Below are positions 18,281 to 27,797 of a DNA stretch of 64,000 nt, in pieces. Within the stretch, counting starts at the first letter, position 1, and each line of letters starts with the position of its first letter. The position numbers and the translations under genes were made by a program. The stretch lies in contig NZ_JADEYQ010000013.1 in the NCBI RefSeq assembly GCF_022627575.1, positions 1 through 64,000 on the forward strand. The letters are read 5' to 3'. The notes beneath the pieces were generated by a model that ran no database searches, was not told the origin of the DNA, and saw only the letters and a list, made by a program, of their open reading frames with translations. The DNA is from Sphingobacterium rhinopitheci. GTDB lineage: Bacteria > Bacteroidota > Bacteroidia > Sphingobacteriales > Sphingobacteriaceae.

Positions 18281-18813
18281 TGAAAAAAGTTATATATTCT
18301 TTACCATTGTTGGCTATAAGTATAAATTCTTATTCGCAAACTCAACTTATTCATCCTCAAAATAGAGTTAATTTAAATGTATTCATAACTGGTTTAAACT
18401 ATTCAAGAGAATTTCCAATCAGTACTAATTCATCTTTGGAAGGCTCACTAGGTATTGGTACACTTTATTATGTAAATAAATTTGACGTGCAATTCAATAC
18501 TAATGTATCTCTAGATTATAAATATTACTATAATATATATAAGAGAAGCAAAAATGAGAGAAATATATCAGGAAATAGTGCTTCTTTTGTAGGGGCAACA
18601 GGGTTCTCACATTTATTCCCCCTAAATAAAATATCTAGATTTGATAATAAAAAATTTCAAGTAGGAGGCGCTATTTTTTGGGGAATAAGGCAACAAATAA
18701 AAAATACGGGTATTCAATTGAATTTTTTAGCAGGACCTTCTATTTCGGGAAAAGAGTTTTCAGATAAGCCAATATCATTATATGTTAGAACAGGCGTATC
18801 GTATGTCTTTTAA
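18280..18813 (+). CDS. Probable small outer-membrane beta-barrel protein
   Basis: 177 residues. Signal peptide MKKVIYSLPLLAISINSYSQ, then alternating polar/hydrophobic strands (NVFITGLNYSREF, SLEGSLGIGTLYYV, VSLDYKYYYNIY, QVGGAIFWGIRQ, SLYVRTGVSYVF) ending in a terminal Phe, the usual outer-membrane barrel signature. About eight strands would fit. It shares TAATG with the preceding small secreted-protein gene. I do not recognise a specific family or substrate. Confidence 0.65.
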   Translation: MKKVIYSLPLLAISINSYSQTQLIHPQNRVNLNVFITGLNYSREFPISTNSSLEGSLGIGTLYYVNKFDVQFNTNVSLDYKYYYNIYKRSKNERNISGNSASFVGATGFSHLFPLNKISRFDNKKFQVGGAIFWGIRQQIKNTGIQLNFLAGPSISGKEFSDKPISLYVRTGVSYVF

Positions 18814-18985
18814 TATGTAATATCTATAGCGTTCTAAACCCTCCTTATTTTCTATTTACACCGTTTTTTGGACACTGCCTTTTAAGAGCGAATAAACCAT
18901 TCAAATCAGGACAGTTACCGCTCTAGCTAATTCCTTACCATATATTTATAGCCTTCTATCTGCAAAAGGCTAATAAAAGATAGTA

Positions 18986-19585
18986 CTATTTGGTTTTCGG
19001 TGTATTTGATTGGTTATTATCTTGATCAACCGCCCACTGTCGCGGATTATTTTTGATATATGTACTGATGTTAATATATGCTCTTTCATCTCTTATGATA
19101 TGCTCATAGTAGTTTCTCTGCCATATCTTGATTGGGGCGGTTGGGGCGAAAGTAAGGGTGAATTGCAATTCGCCCCAACCACCCTTACTTTCGCCCTTAC
19201 TCAGCATATCTTTTATTCTTTTTATAGTAGCTATTTTATATCCTCTTACTATAGCTCCTATTGTTTGACTAGGTGAAGTAAATTTCCCAATCTTATTACT
19301 TGAATCTTTTGGATATCGTATTTCTATAATACCATGCACATGGTTAGGCATGATTACATATTCGTGTAATACAACATTATCTCTTATCTCCTCCGTATGT
19401 AGCCATTCTTGTGATGCTATTTGTCCGACAGTATTTAACTGCATCACTCCATCTATTACGGATCCAAATAAATGCGCTCTATCTTGACAACAAATTGTAA
19501 CAAAATACAATCCTGCTTGGCCATAATCATAACCTGCTAGCCTTATAGACCTCCGATAATGCTTATGAGGATTGAATTTGTTCAT
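18986..19585 (-). CDS. REP-associated tyrosine transposase (RAYT, Y1_Tnp)
   Basis: About 199 residues from MNKFNPHKHYRR at 19585. The Y1 transposase core shows FVTICCQDRAHLFG, the HUH-type motif MPNHVHGI, and the C-terminal IWQRNYYEHIIRDERAYINI ending NNPRQW. RAYTs are domesticated IS200/IS605 relatives that act on palindromic REP sequences. Unlike the usual family, the linker between the HUH half and the tyrosine half carries about 20 residues rich in Gly, Ser, Thr and Pro encoded by an in-frame palindrome (19139-19196). Whether the protein still works with this insertion is unknown. No flanking REP copies were seen elsewhere in the window. Confidence 0.9.
   Translation of the reverse strand: MNKFNPHKHYRRSIRLAGYDYGQAGLYFVTICCQDRAHLFGSVIDGVMQLNTVGQIASQEWLHTEEIRDNVVLHEYVIMPNHVHGIIEIRYPKDSSNKIGKFTSPSQTIGAIVRGYKIATIKRIKDMLSKGESKGGWGELQFTLTFAPTAPIKIWQRNYYEHIIRDERAYINISTYIKNNPRQWAVDQDNNQSNTPKTK
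19139..19196. repeat. Nested palindrome (REP-like) inside the RAYT coding sequence
   Basis: Two interlocking perfect inverted repeats. One pairs GGTTGGGGCGAA (19139-19150) with its complement at 19169-19180. The other pairs a 17-bp arm at 19144-19160 (GGGCGAAAGTAAGGGTG) with its complement at 19180-19196. The centre, 19161-19170, is itself palindromic. The two pairings share bases, so they are mutually exclusive folds. It is G/C-rich against AT-rich surroundings and in frame with the transposase. Confidence 0.85.
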
Positions 19586-19764
19586 AACATACTTTTTTGA
19601 AATAATCAAATAATAAAAACTAAGTATTCTGCCGATGATGAGCGGATTAAGGACTTTATATTGTTTTCTTAAATTTTAATGATACATTTTATAAAGACTA
19701 TTAATTTGTTTTTGAAGCCATACTGGAACGTATTTAATTGCTTATGCACCACTTGGGTATCGAG

Positions 19765-20075
19765 CTAAAGTACAGAGGGCCTTAATTTTTCTAAAAAAAC
19801 TTCGGTTACTTTGTTTTGGCCCATTGCTTTAAAAGCTTGAGCTATAAGATACAACAAATCATCTTTTATTACAAAACATCGGGGTAGGTTTTTTTGAACA
19901 ATATGCTACGCTTACCTATTTTAATTACTCGTTGAGATCCTGGTGGTAAGATAATCTTCACATTCAACAGATCATACGCTGCAGATAGCACCCAGCCCAA
20001 ATGATGCTCCTTGACCATGGAGAAGTTTTTAAGGTGCATATCAATATTGCCGATATTAGAATTATATGCATAAAC
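19765..20075 (-). pseudogene. hipA-type kinase remnant
   Basis: The minus strand from about 20075 reads GNIDMHLKNFSMV then LSAAYDLLNVK, matching the catalytic loop (GNNDMHLKNFS) and metal site (SPAYDLLN) of the intact kinase at 5152-6081. The frame stops at 19869-19871. A plausible frameshifted continuation (KDDLLYLIAQAFKAMGQ) runs on to a stop at 19765-19767. The N-terminal half and any hipB partner are absent. It is a dead fragment of a second HipA-family kinase. Confidence 0.75.
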
Positions 20076-20353
20076 TTATAAAAACTTAAAAAACAAACTA
20101 TACTATACGTAAAACATATAATTAAGCATTCTTTAATTTCTGAAACATGTCAAATTTCTTTACATTTTAACTAATAATTTAATAAACAAAAATGCGCTTG
20201 TTATCTTTGAGTTAAGATATGACCTACAACAACAGTCCATTAAGCATTTACCGTTGTATTGTATTAGGCAGCTTGGAGAATGGAGGAATCCCGACGAGCA
20301 GCAAGGGAATATCTATAAACAGAAAACTATTTAGTTAATTTGTAGTTACATAG

Positions 20354-21154
20354 ATGATGGAAAGCTACTTAATGGAATTGCTACGTGATATACCTAATGA
20401 AGTGGGTGTATATTTTATTTATGACAGTAGTGACCGATTAATATATATCGGAAAGAGTATCCACCTAAAAAAGCGATTAATACAACATTTCAGAAGTACC
20501 GATTATAGGGAGTTAAAAATTCAAAGGGAAGCATCCCGTATAGCATATGAATTAATGGGGGATGAAACAATAGCCCTACTTCACGAATCAGATTTAATAA
20601 AACTGCACCTACCGAAATATAATCGCGCAGGGCGTAAGACTAAGTATACGTATGGTTTGTATACACAAGTCAATGAAGATGGATATAAACAATTACTAGT
20701 TGAAAAAATAGAGCCTTCAAAAGATGAAATAATGTCCTTCATATCATATGCTGAGGGCAAAGAGCGTCTTTTTGCCATAACAGAAAGATACAAACTATGT
20801 CAAAAAATAAACCTATTGTACAAATCCAAAGGTCCTTGTTTCCAATATCAGTTGAAAGGGTGCAATGGTGGCTGTATCCGTCAGGAAGAAGTAGAAATCT
20901 ACAATAGTCGTGTCAACAGTTTTATTGAAGCTTCAGAATTACCTTTGGGTGAGGTATTCATACAAGTGAAGGGACGTCATGATAGCGAAAAGGGAATTAT
21001 CTATATAAAAGATGGCACCTACAAAGGATTTGGTTATTGTAAAATAAATACGAGAAGTAAAAACACCTTTTTGAAGGCAATAAACCTCAAAAATGACAAC
21101 CGTGATACCCGAAGGATTATAAAAAGACACCTATTAACTAAAAATATTACTTAA
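20354..21154 (+). CDS. GIY-YIG endonuclease, UvrC/Cho-like
   Basis: 266 residues. GIY-YIG domain at about 10-95: VGVYFIYDSSDRLIYIG, Arg and His in HLKKRLIQHF, and the metal-binding Glu in IALLHESDLIK. Next comes a UvrC-like cysteine segment, GPCFQYQLKGCNGGC (about 160-175). The order and spacing match the C-terminal two thirds of Bacteroidota proteins that fuse a DnaQ-type 3'-5' exonuclease to a UvrC-like nuclease. The exonuclease half is missing here and I see no recognisable remnant upstream. It may be a truncated derivative or a stand-alone Cho-type incision enzyme. It lies in a decayed accessory region, so a truncated, recently moved gene is plausible. Confidence 0.85.
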   Translation: MMESYLMELLRDIPNEVGVYFIYDSSDRLIYIGKSIHLKKRLIQHFRSTDYRELKIQREASRIAYELMGDETIALLHESDLIKLHLPKYNRAGRKTKYTYGLYTQVNEDGYKQLLVEKIEPSKDEIMSFISYAEGKERLFAITERYKLCQKINLLYKSKGPCFQYQLKGCNGGCIRQEEVEIYNSRVNSFIEASELPLGEVFIQVKGRHDSEKGIIYIKDGTYKGFGYCKINTRSKNTFLKAINLKNDNRDTRRIIKRHLLTKNIT

Positions 21155-21715
21155 CAAATCAGGTTATTCGGGCACTAAATTCTGCCTTAGCACGATCCCT
21201 TTGTTGAATATACCGTATATAAAACGTACTTCCACAAGGAACCTAGCATGCTGCGTAACTTAGATCCCTATTAAATTTGAGTCAAGATCATTAGCATAAC
21301 GTGAAGCCATGATACGATGATAACCTATAAAAATAATCTGTGATGTTTGGGGTATCTGATATTACATATATCCATACCTAGGAAGGTTTATTATACCTAA
21401 ATCACTTTCTAGACATATACGACAGTAATTGTATAGGTTGGAGCACTAGTGATGAGAGGGAAACGGAAGAAACTTCATTGACAGCAAGTGAAATGGTAAC
21501 AAAGCACCCTAAACTATCTTAATAAATTTGGTTAACCAAATTTCCGACTTAAATTGCAAATTCATTCAATTAGTGAACACTTTATTAGCACTAAAAATTG
21601 AGGTTATGATAACCCACTGTAGACTTAAGTTTACAAACAAAAAAATGTCTTTACAATAGACCAATAACAGGAATATGAATTTAATATATTCGCAAACATT
21701 TTATTTAGACACACT
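21155..21715. other. Gene-poor stretch, about 560 bp
   Basis: No open frame of credible length and no recognisable remnant on either strand. The last ~100 bp should contain the promoter of the small gene starting at 21716. Confidence 0.5.
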
Positions 21716-21994
21716 ATGAAAACTTATGAAGACTATATAGAACAATCAAATTGTATTGGATTGGGACAGCTTTTTATTTATAATGAATTAACAAATTCAA
21801 GTAACAAAGTCGAAAAATTAAAAGAATTAGATGGTTATATTTTTACATTTCTTGCTGACGTTGATTACCATACCCTATTAAATGAAAATTTCAGTGATTT
21901 CTCTACCTACTTTGAAATAGAATTAATTGACAAAGATGTAATTAAAGCAGATACTAAGAGATTATATAATATATATAAGCTGAATTCCAAATAA
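21716..21994 (+). CDS. Small cytoplasmic protein, unknown
   Basis: 92 residues, no signal peptide or membrane segment, acidic N-terminal half (EDYIEQ, ELDGYIFTFLADVDYH) and a Lys-rich end. Predicted mostly helical. It is isolated, with a leader of more than 500 bp upstream and a convergent small gene about 200 bp downstream. No family recognised; codon use and composition look like a real short gene, but evidence is only the open frame. Confidence 0.5.
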   Translation: MKTYEDYIEQSNCIGLGQLFIYNELTNSSNKVEKLKELDGYIFTFLADVDYHTLLNENFSDFSTYFEIELIDKDVIKADTKRLYNIYKLNSK

Positions 21995-22188
21995 ATGTTT
22001 CCTAAAAAAGTGTTTTAAAAAAACAAAAATTACATTAACTATTAAAGTTAGGACTTCAAAATTGTCAGCCATTTCCACCTCTTTAACTTTTCATAAGGCT
22101 AATAAGGCAACTGTTAATACCCATATGATCAACAATTCATATAAATTTTAAATGTTAATTATAGTATTGTTAACTGCAAAGCTGTATA

Positions 22189-22461
22189 TCATACTTTTTC
22201 ATGATAAGCTAAAAATACATCGCCAATTAATTGCTCTTCATCCATATCTCTGAGGGCATCATCGATCACAAGGATATCAAATTCTTGCTGAGGAATAATA
22301 TAATTAATATCAATAGCTATCAAATAATCAAAAATATCATTTACACGTTCGGGAAACCAAACCACAGTTTCCCCTATTAAATTATTGTTAGAGGTAAGAA
22401 CGTTGAATCCTTTGGATTTTAATATCTTTAAATTAGAATGTGTTAATTTTTCAAACTTCAT
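22189..22461 (-). CDS. Small acidic protein, unknown
   Basis: 90 residues with a basic N-terminus (MKFEKLTHSNLKILKSKG) and a strongly acidic C-terminal half (DILVIDDALRDMDEEQLIGD). No signal or membrane segment. It stands alone among remnants of mobile DNA. No family recognised. The ATG at 22461 is preceded by an AT-rich leader typical for this genome. Confidence 0.5.
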   Translation of the reverse strand: MKFEKLTHSNLKILKSKGFNVLTSNNNLIGETVVWFPERVNDIFDYLIAIDINYIIPQQEFDILVIDDALRDMDEEQLIGDVFLAYHEKV

Positions 22462-22789
22462 AGTTTATATTATGTGTTATAATGTTTATATACCACCATT
22501 CAATCTGCTAAATTCAAAGGTTAATATGGAGGTAGAATAAAGAGTTTATATTCACTGTATTTCCCCCTACTCACCAATATTTCTTGTTATATTAAATAAC
22601 GATAATGAATCAATTGTTTCATCAAGAAGAAAAATAATTTTCAATTGACAGAAAGTATCCGCCCTATAAACCATATGTTTGAATATTCCGTAATTTGTTA
22701 ATAGATCTGTGGATATAGATTCTTTATTTTTGTAGTTTATGGAAATGATATTTCACTATGCTAGGTTCATGCCACTGAAATGGATATTC

Positions 22790-22956
22790 CTCCTATTTCT
22801 GGCAGATAGCAAAAAATAAATACATCATTGAGGCACACTATGCAGCCTCATGGTTTCCCTGCGAAGGTGTAGTTTTTACGTCGAAAGACAATGGAACGAA
22901 CGGCATTATGGACATGATTATCACCAATAAGCAGATAATGAATTCCATCTAGGATA
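22790..22956 (-). pseudogene. IS66-family transposase C-terminal remnant
   Basis: On the minus strand, YILDGIHYLLIGDNHVHNAV then RSIVFRRKNYTFAGNHEAA align with the IS66 TnpC C-terminus (pattern DGR..IDNN..ENAIRP..xGRKNYLFAGSHEAA). An in-frame TAG follows EAA, and the remaining CASMMYLFFAIC matches the next family segment. The rest of the element, its TnpA/TnpB genes and terminal repeats are absent, so this is a relic. Confidence 0.75.
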
Positions 22957-23104
22957 TACAAAGACGATTGCTTTTTCAATCAGATACTTAGCTCAGCATT
23001 TTTTAAAATGGCACCTCTGATTAAAAAGTACTAAGTATTATAAAATTAGAGGTGCAAAAATAAATATATCCTCTTTTCAAAATAGTTAATAAGCTTAACA
23101 GAAG

Positions 23105-24682
23105 CTATGCTGGGGATACCAGATTTGTTTTTAGTTTCTTATACATAGTTTTCAAAGAAGGAGATAACAAAATTAACAACAATAAGCAAATAGAAATGAT
23201 TGACATTAATTCGTAGTAGTCCATAGCATAACGAATAAAAGATTCATTGCGTACACGCTGGGCAATAAGTTTTAGTGAGGCAGCATGTTCTTTATATGTC
23301 AATCCATTCTCAGCGACCTCTGATGTTGCCTTATTCAAATATTGTAATAAGATTGGATTATTCTTCCCAAGATTATCACTAAATGCAACTTGATGTTGAG
23401 ATGTTTCAAACAATTTAAAAAAATTCTGAAGGCCAATACTAGAAATATAACCTAAATATCGAACAGCTAAACAAACCGCAGCAGCTGAGGCTCCAAACTT
23501 GGTTTTGACACTAGATATAACAAATAATATCGTAGGTACCATAATTAAACCTACTCCTATCCCATGAATTATTAATGGTACGTAGAAATAATAGTCATTA
23601 CCATCACTTTCAAAAGAGAAAAACATAATCTGATGAAACAATAGCAAACTACAATAACCAAAAGACCATAACCACTTGACAGAACGCTGTGCTGAAATCC
23701 AATAAAAAGAAATAGTGACACCAAGGACGATTCCTAGTATATTAAACCATTGAATATAAGACAGATTTAAAGGGTCTAAATTTAGAACCTGTGAAAAATA
23801 TTGATTTGCAATAGTTAAGGAGAAACGCTCAATATACATCATATACAATACCATCATTCCTAAAAGCATATTTCTACTTTTAAAGATATCTAAATGTAAA
23901 TAAACACGTTTTAAACCAAATTGTCTGATTACAAAAACTATAGTTACAGCTATTGCTAGTAGCAATGCATAGAGCATCTTATTATCATAAAACCAATATA
24001 CCTCTTGACCATATATCATCATATAGCCCACAGAAATCATGAGTAAACTATATAATATAAAGCTAGCCCAATCCAAAGAAAACAAGGGATATGGCCTTTT
24101 GTGCCTATTAGGTTTCATCGTTAGTAAAACCATCAACAATCCCGGAACAAATGATATGGCGGCATAAAAATAAATCTCATCAAAATTGAAAGAGTCAATA
24201 AAATCCGCAGTTACAAATGTGTTGAATGGTGAGCTACATAATAGCAGACAGAAAAAAATAGAATAGCTTAATTCCTTAGCTCTTTCACTCTTCAGCCTTG
24301 AGAATATCATGGATATAGAAAGGTTTACTGCCGAGGCAAATATCATTCCCTGAAAAAAACGAAGGAAAAATATCCATTCTACACTTTTAACAGAATACAT
24401 AAGTATACAATTGACAATCTGTACAATATTGAAAATTATGTAATACTGCTTTGCCGAAAAAAACTCAAAGAATCTACGTTCAAGAATATAGAAACCTACA
24501 AATCCGGCATAAAACAATGCTATTAACAATTGTACATCAGATGGCTGACAGCCATAATATCCAGCTGTTACATTGATATTGGCACCGGGCAAAAAGAACA
24601 ATACCATACTCGGCATTAATCCACTAAAAAGGATTATCTTAATAAGCCATTCGGGTACCCATTCTTTGAATATGTCTTTCAC
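23105..24682 (-). CDS. MFS drug transporter, EmrB/QacA-like
   Basis: 525 residues with about 14 hydrophobic segments, as in the DHA2 (14-helix) drug:proton antiporters. Visible landmarks are LRFFQGMIFASAVNLSISMIF in the first half and a long periplasmic-side loop late in the protein (SQHQVAFSDNLGKNNPILLQ). It is the inner-membrane pump of a tripartite efflux system: the membrane-fusion protein gene ends 5 bp before it and the outer-membrane factor gene lies before that. The substrate is not predictable. It is the last gene of the operon. Confidence 0.87.
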   Translation of the reverse strand: MKDIFKEWVPEWLIKIILFSGLMPSMVLFFLPGANINVTAGYYGCQPSDVQLLIALFYAGFVGFYILERRFFEFFSAKQYYIIFNIVQIVNCILMYSVKSVEWIFFLRFFQGMIFASAVNLSISMIFSRLKSERAKELSYSIFFCLLLCSSPFNTFVTADFIDSFNFDEIYFYAAISFVPGLLMVLLTMKPNRHKRPYPLFSLDWASFILYSLLMISVGYMMIYGQEVYWFYDNKMLYALLLAIAVTIVFVIRQFGLKRVYLHLDIFKSRNMLLGMMVLYMMYIERFSLTIANQYFSQVLNLDPLNLSYIQWFNILGIVLGVTISFYWISAQRSVKWLWSFGYCSLLLFHQIMFFSFESDGNDYYFYVPLIIHGIGVGLIMVPTILFVISSVKTKFGASAAAVCLAVRYLGYISSIGLQNFFKLFETSQHQVAFSDNLGKNNPILLQYLNKATSEVAENGLTYKEHAASLKLIAQRVRNESFIRYAMDYYELMSIISICLLLLILLSPSLKTMYKKLKTNLVSPA

Positions 24683-24687
24683 CTTAC

Positions 24688-25743
24688 TTATTTATTAGGA
24701 ACAGAAACATTGACATTCATACCTGAGCGTAATTTATCTTCTTCTTGTCCTTTATTGAGCTCAATACGAACGGGTACACGTTGTACTATTTTGACAAAGT
24801 TACCAGTTGAATTATCTGGAGGTAATAAAGAGAACGAAGATCCTGTAGCCGGCGAAATTGAGATAATCTTGCCCGAGAATACCTGATCTGGATAAGCATC
24901 AGCCATCACTTCAACCTTGTCACCAACAGCGAGATTTTTCAGCTGTGTTTCTTTAAAATTAGCTGTTACCCATTTTGGTGTTTCTTTATTTACAATAAAT
25001 CCCAAAACTTCACCAGCAGTTATCATTTGGCCTTTTTCAATGGTACGCTTGCCCATGATACCATCATATGGCGCACGGATGACGGTATAGCCGACATCAA
25101 GATCTTTGCGCCCTGCAGCTGCGGCATACCTACTTTTTTCGGCTCCTATTACCCCTTTTTTCACCTCTACATCAGCTACACGCTCATGTGAGGCCTCCAA
25201 TTGATGATTCAGCGCTTGCAATTCACTTTTATAAATATCAAGCTTAGCTTCTACGTCTTCGAGTTGTTGGGCAGTTGCAGATTTCTCTTCATACAAATAT
25301 TTATATCTATTATATTCTAATTGTTGCTTATTTAATTTGGCTTCAGCAGCAATAATAGATTTTTTTAGCGACTCGTGTTCTTGTTGTAATATTTGCTTTT
25401 GAGAAGATAAAACATGAATCTCAGCTTCCTCACGTTTGATGGAAGCAGTTACTTGATCAGCTTCAAACTTATATTCTTTATTGTCGATTACTAACAATGT
25501 ATCCCCACGCTTAACTTCCTGATTATCTACATAATTAACAGATACAACATACCCACCAATACGCCCTATCACGGGATTTATATACTGAGTCACCTGAGCA
25601 TCATTCGTATAGGTATACATCACTCTTTGCCACAGCATTTTTCCTCCCCAGAACAATAAAACTAATAAAATAATACCTGCTAATATATTGGTGATAAGTG
25701 TCAGTTTTTGGTCTGTTAAAAATTTTTCAGATTTAGGTTTCAT
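24688..25743 (-). CDS. HlyD/EmrA-type membrane-fusion protein
   Basis: 351 residues. An N-terminal membrane segment (ITNILAGIILLVLLFWGG) anchors it to the inner membrane. The TYTNDAQVTQYINPVIGRIGG segment is the EmrA-type lipoyl half-motif, followed by coiled-coil helices (about 90-195) and the second lipoyl half DVGYTVIRAPYDGIMGKR. A beta-barrel domain (TPKWVTANFKETQLKNLAVG, then VMADAYPDQVFSGKI) follows. It bridges the MFS pump and the TolC-like channel. The ATG directly abuts the upstream stop (TAAATG). Confidence 0.9.
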   Translation of the reverse strand: MKPKSEKFLTDQKLTLITNILAGIILLVLLFWGGKMLWQRVMYTYTNDAQVTQYINPVIGRIGGYVVSVNYVDNQEVKRGDTLLVIDNKEYKFEADQVTASIKREEAEIHVLSSQKQILQQEHESLKKSIIAAEAKLNKQQLEYNRYKYLYEEKSATAQQLEDVEAKLDIYKSELQALNHQLEASHERVADVEVKKGVIGAEKSRYAAAAGRKDLDVGYTVIRAPYDGIMGKRTIEKGQMITAGEVLGFIVNKETPKWVTANFKETQLKNLAVGDKVEVMADAYPDQVFSGKIISISPATGSSFSLLPPDNSTGNFVKIVQRVPVRIELNKGQEEDKLRSGMNVNVSVPNK

Positions 25744-27063
25744 TTAAATAGTACCTTTTATAAATTCAATAAAATAATAATGTTTTTGAATCGCTACGGT
25801 AGCAGATTCTAACTCAAACAATGTTTGTAAATATTGCATATCTGCATCTAATAGGTCCGTAACTAAAGCAGCAGATTTGAAATAGCGGTTTTTGATAATC
25901 CTCGCATTTTCTTTGGCTAAATCTACATTCTTAAGGCATACTTCCTTTTGTTCAATAGCTAACTTGTAATCAAGATGTGCTTTCAAGAGTTTGTTCTCAA
26001 TTATTTCTTCTTCATGATGATGATTTACTTTCTCTTTATCGTATGATACGCGACTAGCACGAACCACATTCTTATTGTTATAAATTGCAGATATAGGGAT
26101 AGAAGCTTTCAAACCTATTATTCCAAGACTGTACCAGCTATCGTTGTAAGGATATAAGAAAATTTGGGGGTTTGCGAAGGTGTAGGTTCCCGTAAAGCCA
26201 ACAGTTGGGAGGTAGTTAGATTCGGCTTGTTTTATGGCAATTTTTTTTAAATTAACTTCGTGTTCGGATCTTTGCAAGATAAAAGCAGATTTTTTCGCTT
26301 CCGCAAACATCTCACCAAAATCGAGCAGCGTTTTATCAAAAACATGTTTCGATGGTACGATTATTTCTTCGATACCAGTGATCAGTTGAAGCTCTTTATT
26401 TGTTGCTTGGATATCATTTTTGATTTTTATCAGGAGCATTTCACGTTTTGATAATTCTAATTCAATACGCAAAACATCACTATGCAAGACCGCACCTGCT
26501 TTATATAGGTTCTTTACTTCCTTCAGTTGTTCCTTTTGGTCCGCAATATCATTCATTATTAAATCCTTATTGCTGTAACACAATTGAAGGTCTAAAAATA
26601 AATTACATACATCCATTTTTATTTTACCCGATGCTGCTAACCAATCAATATTAGCGATTTCTTTGACTAATTTTTGTGATTTAATACTCATTAAATCACG
26701 ATGACCGTTATAAAGATTTAAATAGAAATCAGCCCCTGTATCGTAAAGGTAATGGATAACATCATGTTGAGCAGGTTTATTAAAAATACCGTTTTCATAT
26801 ATAGGCATATTCGTGGCGTAACTGGCAGATCCTCTTAAAGAAATTTTAGGTAATAAATCAGATCTTTTTTGTTGCACAAGAATCTCTTGTTCTTTGAGTT
26901 CTAGACGAGCTCTTTCAATATATTTACTGTTTAACAATGCTTTTTGAAGAACATCATCCATAGAAACTCTTAGAGAATCTACTGCAAAAGCTGAGGCCGA
27001 GATACACATACTTATCCCAAAGGCGATACATCTTTTCCCTATGTAGGGTGTATTAAAGTTCAC
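25744..27063 (-). CDS. TolC-family outer-membrane efflux protein
   Basis: 439 residues with a signal peptide (GKRCIAFGISMCISASAFA). Two repeats of the outer-membrane efflux fold are seen: VSMDDVLQKALLNSKYIERA at the start, long coiled-coil helices around EIANIDWLAASGKIKM and KEQLKEVKNLYKAGAVLHSD, and the C-terminal repeat NRYFKSAALVTDLLDADMQY. It is the first gene of the tolC-emrA-emrB-type operon. No regulator gene is adjacent; the divergent upstream region is 500 bp long. Confidence 0.9.
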   Translation of the reverse strand: MNFNTPYIGKRCIAFGISMCISASAFAVDSLRVSMDDVLQKALLNSKYIERARLELKEQEILVQQKRSDLLPKISLRGSASYATNMPIYENGIFNKPAQHDVIHYLYDTGADFYLNLYNGHRDLMSIKSQKLVKEIANIDWLAASGKIKMDVCNLFLDLQLCYSNKDLIMNDIADQKEQLKEVKNLYKAGAVLHSDVLRIELELSKREMLLIKIKNDIQATNKELQLITGIEEIIVPSKHVFDKTLLDFGEMFAEAKKSAFILQRSEHEVNLKKIAIKQAESNYLPTVGFTGTYTFANPQIFLYPYNDSWYSLGIIGLKASIPISAIYNNKNVVRASRVSYDKEKVNHHHEEEIIENKLLKAHLDYKLAIEQKEVCLKNVDLAKENARIIKNRYFKSAALVTDLLDADMQYLQTLFELESATVAIQKHYYFIEFIKGTI

Positions 27064-27566
27064 TACTGTTTATTTAAATTATGCGTGCAAACTTAGACAC
27101 TAAAAAGACTAAAAACTTTACTTGAATTGACATAAATTATGTAATTTCTGCCAAAACACGACATTACTGCCATTTTAACTTTCTTTAACATAATTTAACT
27201 CCACAAGCATATTGAATAAGTTACTTCATTTACACTAAATGGAATTAAAATAAAATACCAGCAGACTTAATCTAAAAGAAGCAAATTATCATTAACAAAT
27301 TAAATTTTATTCACAAAGAATTAATTAATATTAAATATGATATGAGCATTAAATTTCCAATATCGAATTAAAATCTATTCGATTGGCTATAAAACTATCC
27401 ATATAAACACAGGAAATTTTTAAATAGTTTACACATTATTCGACTAATTACATCTAGGGAAACTTCAGCAACCAATAACCAATCAAGCAGGATACAATCA
27501 TGTTTTGAGCCTATATTTTCATGCTAATGCGAGATGAGTTCAAAATATTTCCCTATTTTTGGGAAT
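27064..27566. other. Divergent intergenic region, about 500 bp
   Basis: Very AT-rich, no credible gene on either strand. It should contain the promoter of the efflux operon (minus) and that of the VF530-type gene (plus). No clear operator palindrome was found. Confidence 0.5.
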
Positions 27567-27788
27567 ATGGAACAAAAAAATAATCCTTTACACGGAAAAA
27601 GATTAGATACAATACTCGAGGAGCTTCTTGCCTATTATGAGGGATGGGAAGGATTGGGTCAAGAAATAAACATTCGTTGTTTCAATGTAAATCCATCAAT
27701 TAAATCCTCATTAGCATTTTTACGTAAAACACCTTGGGCACGCAAAGAAGTTGAGTTATTGTATTTAGCAGTTTTTGATCGTTTATAA
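27567..27788 (+). CDS. VF530 family DNA-binding protein (DUF2132)
   Basis: 73 residues from [10 protein letters not shown] at 27567; the upstream ATG at 27534 adds residues outside the family. Conserved segments: [40 protein letters not shown] and [17 protein letters not shown]. These are the hallmark of the VF530/DUF2132 family, small helical proteins from proteobacteria and Bacteroidota with reported DNA binding. It is not linked to either neighbouring operon by strand. The following PUL converges on it within 10 bp. Confidence 0.88.
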   Translation: MEQKNNPLHGKRLDTILEELLAYYEGWEGLGQEINIRCFNVNPSIKSSLAFLRKTPWARKEVELLYLAVFDRL

Positions 27789-27797
27789 TAATAATTA

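Noticed and set aside
19010..19276. Plus-strand open frame opposite the transposase
   Set aside because: It is open mainly because the palindrome creates mirror sequence; the minus-strand RAYT explains the region.
20219..20341. Small plus-strand frame of about 40 codons upstream of the GIY-YIG gene
   Set aside because: No family resemblance and no supporting promoter or partner; probably chance.
21155..21715. Degenerate transposase in the gene-poor stretch
   Set aside because: A few short open pieces on the minus strand looked suggestive but matched no family segment I could name.
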